Below, piece after piece: positions 8,038 to 15,104 of a stretch of 29,676 bases of DNA. Source of the stretch: Dactylosporangium aurantiacum (GTDB taxonomy: Bacteria; Actinomycetota; Actinomycetes; Mycobacteriales; Micromonosporaceae); contig NZ_JNYJ01000073.1 of the NCBI RefSeq assembly GCF_000716715.1, positions 1 through 29,676 on the forward strand, in the 5' to 3' direction. The notes under the pieces were generated by a model, which searched no databases, was not told the DNA's origin, and was given only the letters and a program-made list of their open reading frames with translations. A program made the translations under genes and the position numbers. Within the stretch, counting starts at the first letter, position 1; each line of letters opens with the position of its first letter.

Positions 8038-9252
8038 ATGTTGAAGAACTTCTGGTACGCGGTCGAGTTCGCCGACCGTGTCACCACCACCCCGCTGCGC
8101 GTCACGTGCCTCGGCCAGGAGCTGGTGCTGTACCGCACGCCGAAGGGCCGCCCGGTCGCGCTGTCGGACCTGTGCGTGCACCGCGGCGCCGCGCTGTCCG
8201 GCGGCTGGGTCAAGAACGACTCGATCGTGTGCCCGTACCACGGCTGGGAGTACGAGCCCGACGGCGCCTGCGTGAAGATCCCGGCCAACCAGCCGGGCCG
8301 CGGCATCCCGAAGAAGGCCCGGGTCGACTCGTACCCCGTCCAGGAGCGCTACGGGTTCCTCTGGGTGTTCCTCGGCGACCTGCCCGAGGCCGAGCGACCG
8401 CCGATCCCGGTCTGGCCGGAGTTCGACGACCTCGTCGGCGACGGCGGCCGGTTCAAGGCGGTCACCGGCGAGTACCTGTGGAAGTCCAACTACGAGCGGA
8501 TCCTCGAGAACGGCTGCGACATCGCGCACACGCCGTTCGTGCACGCCGGCGCCTTCGGCAACCCGGAGCGCCCCGACGTCGAGGAGTACGAGCTGGAGAT
8601 CCCCGACCAGTGGTCGGCGTTCGCGACGGTCCGGCTGCACCCGCCCGCGCCGAAGGGCATCTGGTCGCTGATCGGCCGGCGCGGCCGCGACCTCAAGGAC
8701 CGCCCGCCGGTGGCGACCACCGCCGGCTGGATGCTGCCGAACATGATCAAGCTGCACGTCCGGCTGCCGCTGGGCAACCTCATCATCTACGACACCAACA
8801 TCCCCGTCGACGAGACCACCACGCTGGTCAAGTGGGTCGCGCTGCGCGACTTCTTCACCGGCAACTGGGCCGACAAGAACGCCATCCAGCGGGTCGAGAA
8901 GATCTTCGGTCAGGACGCCCCGGTCGTCGACAAGGTCCGCCCCGAGCTGCTGCCGTTCGACCTCGGCGCCGAGCTGCACGTCAAGAGCGACCTCATCGCC
9001 GTGCACTACCGGCGGCGCCGGCAGGAGCTGGCCGAGCAGGGCTGGCTGCTGGGCGACGAGGACCGCATCATGGGCGACGTCCCGCGCCGCGAGGCCACGG
9101 TCATCGCCTCACCGGCCCGGCGGGAGAACCCGGAGCTGGCCCGCGCCTGGGTGCATAAGGCGAAGGGCGAACACCCCACGGTCGCCGAGGCGGAGCGGAT
9201 CGGCAAGGCCCGCCGCGACGCCGAGGACAACGGCACATTGGAGGAACTGTGA
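8038..9252 (+). CDS. Rieske non-haem iron oxygenase (ring-hydroxylating type)
   Basis: A 404-aa oxygenase. The Rieske [2Fe-2S] site is Cys46-x-His48 and Cys65-x2-His68 (LCVHRG and CPYHGW). The catalytic iron site is NGCDIAHTPFVH with His164 and His169 and the bridging Asp161. It is a one-component oxygenase of the broad group containing vanillate demethylase, KshA and, more distantly, plant phaeophorbide a oxygenase (PAO) and Tic55. Unlike plant PAO there is no C-terminal membrane anchor or CxxC, so it should be soluble. It needs an electron donor, and no ferredoxin or reductase is encoded in the window. RBS AGGAG 7 bp before the ATG; its stop overlaps the next start (GTGA). In context it may open or oxidise a tetrapyrrole ring; the family assignment is firm, the substrate is not. 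Confidence 0.95.
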   Translation: MLKNFWYAVEFADRVTTTPLRVTCLGQELVLYRTPKGRPVALSDLCVHRGAALSGGWVKNDSIVCPYHGWEYEPDGACVKIPANQPGRGIPKKARVDSYPVQERYGFLWVFLGDLPEAERPPIPVWPEFDDLVGDGGRFKAVTGEYLWKSNYERILENGCDIAHTPFVHAGAFGNPERPDVEEYELEIPDQWSAFATVRLHPPAPKGIWSLIGRRGRDLKDRPPVATTAGWMLPNMIKLHVRLPLGNLIIYDTNIPVDETTTLVKWVALRDFFTGNWADKNAIQRVEKIFGQDAPVVDKVRPELLPFDLGAELHVKSDLIAVHYRRRRQELAEQGWLLGDEDRIMGDVPRREATVIASPARRENPELARAWVHKAKGEHPTVAEAERIGKARRDAEDNGTLEEL

Positions 9253-9980
9253 CGTCGCTGCCCTTCGCCCTGGCCACCCGGGCCCTGGACGCGATCCTCG
9301 CCCGGCAGCCGCTGACCGAGGTCGGCGCGCCCTACCGGGAGCTGCGCTCCCCGATGTCCCCGGCACCGGTCGGCACGATGCGGGTCTGGCAGGGCGACGG
9401 CGAGGTGTCGCGGATCGTGTACGTCGGCCTCGTCGTGCCCCCGATCAACCTCGACAGCCACATGGTCTTCGCGTTCACGGACCCGAAGTCGGCGGTGCCT
9501 CACTTCACGCTCGACTCCGTGTACGGCGGCGCCTACTACGCCTACCACCTCGACCTCATCCCCCGCGCCGAGCTGTCCTCGCACCTGGCGTACATGGACA
9601 GCGCGTACCATCCGCTGACCGCGCGCTACGAGGAGGCGTCGCAGCGCGACGGGCTCACCCGCGCGCACATCGGGCCCCGCCAGCACGCCCTCATGTCGCC
9701 GTGGATGCTGGTGCACCGCGCCGACGAGGCCGCGTTCCGGGGCATGGACCCGATCGTCGACGCCTACGCCGGGCACTGGCTCGACCTGGTCGCGGCCGGG
9801 CTGCCGGCGGAGGTCACCGGGTCGCTCGCCGACACCGACCTGGCCGCCCGGGACGCCACCGTGCGCGCCAACCTCTTCAGCCCGGCGGTCGACCCGGTGT
9901 GGGCGCAGGTGTCGCGGCTGCTCGGCGAGCCGGCCTCCGACGAGATCCGCGACGTGCTCATCGGCGGGCCGCTGTCATGA
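9249..9980 (+). CDS. RCC reductase/bilin reductase-like protein (second copy)
   Basis: A 243-aa soluble protein sharing with the product of 6231-7031 and with plant RCC reductase a strand-rich core, then HLDLIPRAELSSHLAYMD, ALMSPWMLVHRADE and a terminal amphipathic helix containing HWLDLVAAG. The middle segment IVYVGLVVPPINLDSHMVFAF is typical of a central beta sheet. Similarity to the first copy is at the level of pattern, so these would be old paralogues with separate roles, for example successive reductions of one chromophore. GTG start overlapping the Rieske stop by 4 bp, so translation is coupled; GAGG lies just upstream. No cofactor motif. The alternative is an uncharacterised lineage-specific family. 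Confidence 0.6.
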   Translation: MTSLPFALATRALDAILARQPLTEVGAPYRELRSPMSPAPVGTMRVWQGDGEVSRIVYVGLVVPPINLDSHMVFAFTDPKSAVPHFTLDSVYGGAYYAYHLDLIPRAELSSHLAYMDSAYHPLTARYEEASQRDGLTRAHIGPRQHALMSPWMLVHRADEAAFRGMDPIVDAYAGHWLDLVAAGLPAEVTGSLADTDLAARDATVRANLFSPAVDPVWAQVSRLLGEPASDEIRDVLIGGPLS

Positions 9981-10903
9981 CCGCGGCACCTTCGCAGTGG
10001 CAGCAGCGCATCGCCGGTGAGTGGCACGGCCGGCCGAGCCTCTTCGACGCCGACGGCACCTGGCGCGGCTACGAGGACATCCGCCGCTCCTCCGTCTTCG
10101 CCGACGGCGTCACCACGTACTACATGGACGGCGGCCTGGAGGGCGGCGGGCCGCTCGCCGGGCGGTTCCGGCTCGGCGCGCCGTTCGCGTTCGGCGTGGT
10201 CGACTCCGACGCCGACCGGATCTACACCGGCCCCGACTTCTACGGCACCGGCCAGCCGTACGGCACGTTCGTCGACGCGCACTACTACGGCCCCGGCTGG
10301 CAGGTCGACCTCAACACCTGGAACCAGGTGCTCGGCGACGACACCCAGGTGTACTCCTCGATGCTGTACCAGGGACCGGCGGTCGTCGGCTGCTTCAACG
10401 GCGTGTACCGGCGCGGGGTGGACGGCGACACCCTCGCCGCGCACCTGGCGGCGGAGACCCGCAACGGCCCGGTCCCGTTCATCCTGCCGACGAAGCAGGC
10501 GGGCGTCTACAGTGGACGATGCGAGCTGTGGGGCGCCGACCAGAAGCTCGTCGGGCCGGTCGACGTGGAGCTGGCGCTCACCCCGGTCGACCTGCTGCGC
10601 ACCCGCCTGTCGGTCACCTGGACCGGCGCGCTGCGGCGCGCGTTCACGGTGGACTGGCGCCGCGACGGGTTCCGGTCCTTCTACGAGGGGCCCGGCGCGT
10701 GGGGCAACGCGATCGCGTTCGGCCGGGCCAACTACAGCACCGTGCACTGCACCGACGTGGTGAAGCTGACCGGCCGGGAGTTCATGCTCGACGCCACCCC
10801 CGGAATGGGCGCCGGCACCGTCCTGGCCGTCGCGTACCGGGTGTACGAGGGCGCCACCCTCGCCGGCGTCGTGCACGGCTCGCTCACCTGGAGCGCGGCA
10901 TGA
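9977..10903 (+). CDS. Duplicated lipocalin-like beta-barrel protein
   Basis: A 308-aa protein without signal peptide or membrane segment, almost wholly predicted beta strand, made of two similar halves. The first half opens AGEWHGRPSLFDADGTW and closes with a strand pair around VYSSMLYQGPAVVGCFNGVY; the second closes similarly (TVLAVAYRVYEGATLAGVVHG). An opening G-x-W and strands ending in G-x-Y are what lipocalin/CpcS-type barrels show. Such barrels bind hydrophobic pigments or bilins, and CpcS/CpcT lyases handle bilins in cyanobacteria. Here a carrier that keeps a hydrophobic tetrapyrrole in solution between enzymes is a plausible but untested role. ATGA overlaps on both sides couple it to its neighbours. 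Exact family not recognised. Confidence 0.55.
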   Translation: MTAAPSQWQQRIAGEWHGRPSLFDADGTWRGYEDIRRSSVFADGVTTYYMDGGLEGGGPLAGRFRLGAPFAFGVVDSDADRIYTGPDFYGTGQPYGTFVDAHYYGPGWQVDLNTWNQVLGDDTQVYSSMLYQGPAVVGCFNGVYRRGVDGDTLAAHLAAETRNGPVPFILPTKQAGVYSGRCELWGADQKLVGPVDVELALTPVDLLRTRLSVTWTGALRRAFTVDWRRDGFRSFYEGPGAWGNAIAFGRANYSTVHCTDVVKLTGREFMLDATPGMGAGTVLAVAYRVYEGATLAGVVHGSLTWSAA

Positions 10904-11670
10904 CCGTCGTCGTGGTGACCGGAGGGACCCGCGGCATCGGCCAAGGGCTGGTCCGGCAGTTCCACGCCCGTGGCTGCTCGGTCGTCTACTGTGGACGGTC
11001 AGTGCCGGCGGAGCCGGACCCCGACCCGCGGGTGCGCGGCGTCGTCGCCGACGTCACCGACCGCGCCGCGGTGCGCGACCTGTGGGAGGAGGCCGTCGCC
11101 GCGTACGGCCGGGTCGACATCTGGATCAACAACGCCGGCGTCACCACCGCCCGCCGGCCGCTGTGGGAGCTGCCGCCGGCGGAGCTGGACGCCGTCATCG
11201 ACGTCAACCTGCGCGGCCTGGCCCACGCCAGCGCCGTCGTCCTGGCCGCCATGCGCGCCCAGGGGCACGGGGCGCTGTGGAACATGGAGGGCTTCGGCTC
11301 CGGCAACCAGAAGGCGCCCGGGCTCGCCGCGTACGGCGCCACGAAACGCGCCGTCACGTACCTCACCGACGCCCTGGCGAAGGAACTGGCGGCGGAGCTG
11401 GGCAAGGACTCGCCCGTCACGGTCGCGCACCTGTCGCCCGGCATGGTCGTCACCGACCTGCTCGCCCGGGACTACACCCCGGAGGAGTTCGCCAAGGCGA
11501 AGAAGATCTTCAACATCCTCGCCGACACCGTCGAGACCGTCACCCCGTGGCTCGCCGAGCGGGTCCTCGCCGGGGTGCCCAACGGCGGGCGGGTCGCCTG
11601 GCTCACCACCCCGAAGGCGGTCGGCCGGTTCGCCACCGCCGCCTTCCGCAAACGGGACCTCTTCGCATGA
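10900..11670 (+). CDS. Short-chain dehydrogenase resembling chlorophyll b reductase (NOL/NYC1)
   Basis: A 256-aa classical SDR: cofactor loop TGGTRGIG (7-14), NNAG (77-80), Tyr145 and Lys149 in AAYGATKRAV, and a Ser-containing loop near 134. Beyond the generic SDR signature, the segments DIWINNAG, YGATKRA, LSPGMVVTDLL and KKIFNILAD follow, from memory, the pattern of plant NOL/NYC1, which reduces the C7 formyl of chlorophyll b with NADPH or ferredoxin. Arg11 after the glycine loop favours NADP(H). No transit peptide or membrane part. Start overlaps the previous stop (ATGA). Its stop lies in the hairpin arm of the junction element. An SDR acting on another carbonyl cannot be excluded, but the neighbourhood supports a tetrapyrrole substrate. 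Confidence 0.8.
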   Translation: MTVVVVTGGTRGIGQGLVRQFHARGCSVVYCGRSVPAEPDPDPRVRGVVADVTDRAAVRDLWEEAVAAYGRVDIWINNAGVTTARRPLWELPPAELDAVIDVNLRGLAHASAVVLAAMRAQGHGALWNMEGFGSGNQKAPGLAAYGATKRAVTYLTDALAKELAAELGKDSPVTVAHLSPGMVVTDLLARDYTPEEFAKAKKIFNILADTVETVTPWLAERVLAGVPNGGRVAWLTTPKAVGRFATAAFRKRDLFA

Positions 11671-11759
11671 CCGGCCCGCAGCGGAGCGAGGAGCCGGTCA
11701 TTATGGGCGCAGTTCGAAGGTCAGGACGGCGCCGGAGCGCAGCGGAGGTGACGGCATGA
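11667..11759 (+). repeat. Junction element copy 3 (full length)
   Basis: A perfect 9-bp stem, ATGACCGGC (11667-11675) with GCCGGTCAT (11693-11701), is followed by ATGGGCGCAGT and then the core GCAGCGGAGGTGACGGC and ATGA. The TGA stop of the SDR gene is in the left arm and the ATG of the next gene at 11756 ends the element. The right part matches 2-57 closely. Confidence 0.85.
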
Positions 11760-12400
11760 GCACCGGCGATTACCCGGTGATCCTGGCGGTCGAGGACTTC
11801 GTGCCGACGCTGCTGGCCCTGGCCGGGTTCTGGCTCCTCGCCGGGCTCGCCCCCTCCGGAAGGGTGACGCCCGGGCGGGTCGGCGCGGTGCTCATCGGCG
11901 CCGGCGGCCTCGCCAAGTCGGCGTGGAAGCTGCTCCTCGCCGGGTTCGGGGTCGACCTGCCGTGGCTGGAGGCGTCGCTGTTCCCGCTCATGTCCGCCGG
12001 CGCGGTCACCCTCATCTGGGCGCTGCTGCCGACGGCGCCGTGGTGGCCGTTCGCGGCCGTCTACGCCGCGGTGGCCGGCGGCGCCCTGGTCGCCGGCGCG
12101 ATGAAGCCGGTCTTCATCCTGGCCACCGCCGGCGTCACCACCATCAGCGTCATCGGCGCCGTGTACGCCGGGCGGCGCCGGGCCAGGACCGCGATCGCGC
12201 TGTACACGCTCGGCATCGTCCTGGTGACCGCGCTGGTGCCGCTGCGCAACCATCCCGAGCACGAGACGCTGCGCCTGCAGTGGATCGAGCAGGGCACCAA
12301 CACCGCCGCGCAGCTGGCGTTCCTCACCGCGGCGTGGCTCACCGTCCGCGCCTACCGCCGCTCCCGCCCGCTCTCCCCCTCCATCGAGGTGCCCGCATGA
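11756..12400 (+). CDS. Small polytopic membrane protein, family unknown
   Basis: A 214-aa hydrophobic protein with about six or seven membrane segments separated by short loops (for example VPTLLALAGFWLLAGLA, PFAAVYAAVAGGALVAGA and IALYTLGIVLVTALVPL). Possible functional polar positions are the acidic pair in VEDFVP before segment 1, the lysines in LAKSAWKLL, and the loop NHPEHETLRLQWIEQ before the last segment. No transporter signature is recognised. Start ATG with GGAGGTGA from the junction element; its stop overlaps the next start (ATGA). Because it sits inside the catabolic operon it may be a membrane partner or permease for the pathway; nothing in the sequence proves this. Confidence 0.85.
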   Translation: MSTGDYPVILAVEDFVPTLLALAGFWLLAGLAPSGRVTPGRVGAVLIGAGGLAKSAWKLLLAGFGVDLPWLEASLFPLMSAGAVTLIWALLPTAPWWPFAAVYAAVAGGALVAGAMKPVFILATAGVTTISVIGAVYAGRRRARTAIALYTLGIVLVTALVPLRNHPEHETLRLQWIEQGTNTAAQLAFLTAAWLTVRAYRRSRPLSPSIEVPA

Positions 12401-13140
12401 CCGACGCCCTGGGCTGGCGCCACAAGTTCGGTGTCATCGCCCCGTCCACGAACACGATCGTCGAACCCGACTTCTACGCCATGGGCGTGCCCGGCGTGAC
12501 CGCGCACTTCTCCCGCATCCACATCCGCGACCAGGACCTGTCCAGCGACGAGGGGTTCGAGAACCTCCTCACCCAGATCCGGGCGGAGATCGGCCACGCC
12601 TGCGAGCGGGTGCTGACCTGCGAGCCCGACTTCATGGTCATGGGCATGTCCGCGGAGACGTTCTGGGGCGGCGTCGAGGGCAACCGTGAATTCGTCGCCC
12701 AGATCAACGGCATCACCGGCCTGGGCGTCGCCACCGGCGCCGAGGCCTGCGAGCGCGCCCTGCACCTGTACGGCGCCCGCCGCATCGGCGTGGTGACCCC
12801 GTACCAGCCGGTCGGCGACGAGAACGTGGTCCGGTTCTTCTCGGAGCTCGGCTTCGAGGTGGTACGGATCAAGGGGCTGCGCTGCCCGACGGCGGTGTCG
12901 ATCGCGCACGTCACCGAGGCGGAGCTGCGCGCGGCGATCCTCGAGGTGGACGGCCCCGACGTCGACGCGATCGTGCAGTGCGGGACGAACCTGTCGATGG
13001 TCCGCCTCGCCGACGAGGCCGAACGCTGGCTGCGCAAGCCGGTGATCGCCATCAACGCGGCCACCTGGTGGATGGCGCTGCGCGACAACGGGGTCCAGGA
13101 CAAGGTGTACGGCGCCGGCGGCCTGCTGCGCGACCACTGA
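12397..13140 (+). CDS. Maleate isomerase/arylmalonate decarboxylase family enzyme
   Basis: A 247-aa member of the Asp/Glu racemase superfamily, maleate isomerase branch: GVIAPSTNTIVEPDF at residues 12-26 matches the N-terminal signature, and AIVQCGTNLS provides the C-terminal catalytic Cys195. The first catalytic Cys of maleate isomerases and racemases is replaced: the aligned segment VMGMSAE has Gly83. A Gly/Cys pair is the arrangement known for arylmalonate decarboxylase, so decarboxylation of an activated malonate is as likely as cis-trans isomerisation. In a tetrapyrrole pathway either step is useful: on ring-E beta-keto carboxylates, or on maleate-type fragments from pyrrole rings. Last gene of the rightward run, 20 bp from the convergent AI-2E gene; no clear terminator hairpin between them. 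Confidence 0.85.
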   Translation: MTDALGWRHKFGVIAPSTNTIVEPDFYAMGVPGVTAHFSRIHIRDQDLSSDEGFENLLTQIRAEIGHACERVLTCEPDFMVMGMSAETFWGGVEGNREFVAQINGITGLGVATGAEACERALHLYGARRIGVVTPYQPVGDENVVRFFSELGFEVVRIKGLRCPTAVSIAHVTEAELRAAILEVDGPDVDAIVQCGTNLSMVRLADEAERWLRKPVIAINAATWWMALRDNGVQDKVYGAGGLLRDH

Positions 13141-13160
13141 CCGGGGCCGGGGGCGGCGCG

Positions 13161-14231
13161 TCACGCTTTCCCCGGCACGTCCGGCAACGTGTCCCGCGGC
13201 TCGGCAGGCGGCTCGGCAGGCGGTTCGTCGTGCAGCATCTGGCGCCACCAGACGGCGATCGCCGCGACCGGTGGCGCCAGCAGCACCCCGACCAGTCCCG
13301 CCAGGGCGCCCCCGACGACGGTGACCGCGAGGATCACCACCGGGTGCAGGTCCAGGGCACGGCCGAACACGAACGGGCGCAGCACCCCCTCCAGGATGTT
13401 CTGCGTCACCAGCACGATCACCAGCATCCACGCGGCCGCGGCCGGGCCGCCCGCGCCGAGCGCGACGACCACGACGAACGCCGCCGACACCCACGCGCCG
13501 AGGTACGGCACGAACGCCGCGACGAACGTGATCAGCGCGATCATCCCGATCAGCGGCAGCCGCAGCGCCACCGCGCCGAGGGTGATGACCACGGTGTCCA
13601 TGGCCGCCACGACGGCGGTGCCCACGATGTACCGGCGCATCCGCAGCGCCGCGCCGTCCAGCAGCTGGCGGGTCAGGCCGGGCCGCAGCGGCAGCCGCCG
13701 ATCGAGCCACGCCACGCCCGCCGGTCCGTCCTTGAACAGGTAGTACAGGACGAACGCGGCCACGAAGACGCCGATCGCCGCCTGCACGGCCAGCGCCGCG
13801 CCGCTCAGCACCGCCGAGCCGACGCCGAGCACGGCGGTGCGCCACTGCGGCGAGCCCAGCAGCGTGTTGAGCGGGTCGGCGCCCAGCGCGGCGTGCACCT
13901 CCTCCCCGGCACTGGCTAGGACGTCGCTCCAGGCCGCGCCCATGCCGGCGAAGGTGCGCACCAGGAGCAGGCCGAGCACCACGAGCAGCGCCGGCACCAG
14001 CAACGCCCCGACGAGCGCGGCCAGCGCCGCCGAGGCCCCGTGCCGGCGCAGCCACTGGACGAACGGCTGCAGCGCGGCGGCGACCACCAGGGTGACCAGC
14101 AGCGGCGCCAGCACGGCCAGCACCGCGCCCAGCCCGGCGATGAAGGCGGCGGCACCGACGATGACGCCGGTCACCAGCCACCCCGACCGGCCGAGCCGGG
14201 CCAGCCAGGTCGGCGGGTTGTGCACACCCAT
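13161..14231 (-). CDS. AI-2E family transporter-like membrane protein
   Basis: A 356-aa membrane protein with about eight hydrophobic segments, including an N-terminal pair and the family's typical C-terminal region (TFVAAFVPYLGAWVSAAFV, TQNILEGVLRPFVFGRALDLHP and VVGGALAGLVGVLLAPPVAA). The FGRALDLHPVVI stretch is a good marker of PF01594. Members include the TqsA exporter and Na+/H+ antiporters, so the name does not fix the substrate. The C-terminus is a short Pro/Glu-rich tail. The ATG at 14231 has no evident Shine-Dalgarno; the GTG two codons later is no better. It is 93 bp downstream of the methyltransferase gene. Confidence 0.9.
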   Translation of the reverse strand: MGVHNPPTWLARLGRSGWLVTGVIVGAAAFIAGLGAVLAVLAPLLVTLVVAAALQPFVQWLRRHGASAALAALVGALLVPALLVVLGLLLVRTFAGMGAAWSDVLASAGEEVHAALGADPLNTLLGSPQWRTAVLGVGSAVLSGAALAVQAAIGVFVAAFVLYYLFKDGPAGVAWLDRRLPLRPGLTRQLLDGAALRMRRYIVGTAVVAAMDTVVITLGAVALRLPLIGMIALITFVAAFVPYLGAWVSAAFVVVVALGAGGPAAAAWMLVIVLVTQNILEGVLRPFVFGRALDLHPVVILAVTVVGGALAGLVGVLLAPPVAAIAVWWRQMLHDEPPAEPPAEPRDTLPDVPGKA

Positions 14232-14245
14232 GGCGCGGCAATGCC

Positions 14246-14259
14246 CCGGCGCGCGCCGG
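14246..14259. other. 14-bp perfect palindrome CCGGCGCGCGCCGG
   Basis: It lies in the 93-bp gap upstream of the AI-2E gene. It could be an operator or a hairpin, but a GC-only palindrome of this size is not rare in such a GC-rich genome. Confidence 0.3.
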
Positions 14260-14324
14260 TCAATCCTGCTTCCCGGCAGGTCGCACGGGCGGGTCTCGCC
14301 GGCCGGTGGGCGGACCGCCGGGTG

Positions 14325-15104
14325 TCAGGGTGCCGTGGCGGTGGCGAACACCCGGCGCAGCGACGCGAACGTCTCCAGGGAGCGGCGCCCCTCCTCCTGC
14401 AGCGACCGCATCGCCGCGTCGGGTCCGGGCTCGGCGACGACCGCCTCCCACAGGTCCCGCTCCGCCTGCCGCCAGTCCGGCCGCTGGCGCACGTCCACGT
14501 CGACGAAGCCGGCCTCGCCCAGGTCCCGCAGCAGGTGTACCGCCCGGATCCGCGGCGGCACCAGCGGGTCGTCCGGGTCGGCGGCCTCCCAGCAGGTCAG
14601 CGCCACCCGGCCGCCCGGCTTCAGCAGCCGGCGGAACTCCCGCAGCGCGGCCAGCGGCGGCTCGCCGAACTGCACCGCGTCCACGCACATCACCGCGTCC
14701 GCCGTGCCGCCGGGCAGCCCCGTGTCCAGCAGGGTGCCGACCCGGAACTCGGCCCGCCCGGCCGGCAGCCGCTGCGCCGCCACGTCCGCCGCCTGCCGCA
14801 GCGCGGTGGCGGAGAAGTCCACCCCGACCAGCCGGGCGCCGGTGCGGTGGGCGATCTCGATGCCGTACCCGGCGCGGCCGCACCCGACGTCGAGCAGCAG
14901 CCCGCCGTGCGGGACCCGCAGCGCCTCCTCCACGTCGGCGACGCCCTGCCAGGTGAGCAGGCTGGTGGAGCGAAGGTACGCCGGCAGCTGCAGCATCCGG
15001 GCGATGATCTCGTCGCGGCTGGTCGAGTCCGCGATGTCGGCGTACCACTGGTCGAAGTACCCGGCATCGGGCAGCGTCGCCGGTGCGGGCTTGTCCGTCG
15101 TCAT
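14325..15104 (-). CDS. Class I SAM-dependent methyltransferase
   Basis: A 259-aa methyltransferase with motif I LLLDVGCGRAGYG (about 69-81), the acidic end of strand 2 (LVGVDFSATAL), AVMCVDAVQF at motif II and FRRLLKPGGRVALTCWE as the post-II region. The fold and spacing are those of small-molecule methyltransferases such as UbiE-type enzymes. Its start overlaps the stop of the MFS gene upstream (ATGA), so the two are translationally coupled, a pairing typical of modification plus export of a small metabolite. The substrate is unknown, and no link to the tetrapyrrole operon is shown by sequence. Confidence 0.92.
   Translation of the reverse strand: MTTDKPAPATLPDAGYFDQWYADIADSTSRDEIIARMLQLPAYLRSTSLLTWQGVADVEEALRVPHGGLLLDVGCGRAGYGIEIAHRTGARLVGVDFSATALRQAADVAAQRLPAGRAEFRVGTLLDTGLPGGTADAVMCVDAVQFGEPPLAALREFRRLLKPGGRVALTCWEAADPDDPLVPPRIRAVHLLRDLGEAGFVDVDVRQRPDWRQAERDLWEAVVAEPGPDAAMRSLQEEGRRSLETFASLRRVFATATAP

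Noticed and set aside
4555..13140. Chlorophyll or bacteriochlorophyll biosynthesis cluster
   Set aside because: No magnesium chelatase, bch/chl or photosystem genes; the enzyme types present match breakdown rather than synthesis.
13141..13160. Terminator between the convergent operons
   Set aside because: The 20-bp gap is G-rich but has no inverted repeat or U-tract.
14246..14259. Functional operator for the AI-2E gene
   Set aside because: A GC-only 14-bp palindrome is weak evidence in this base composition, and no second copy was seen.
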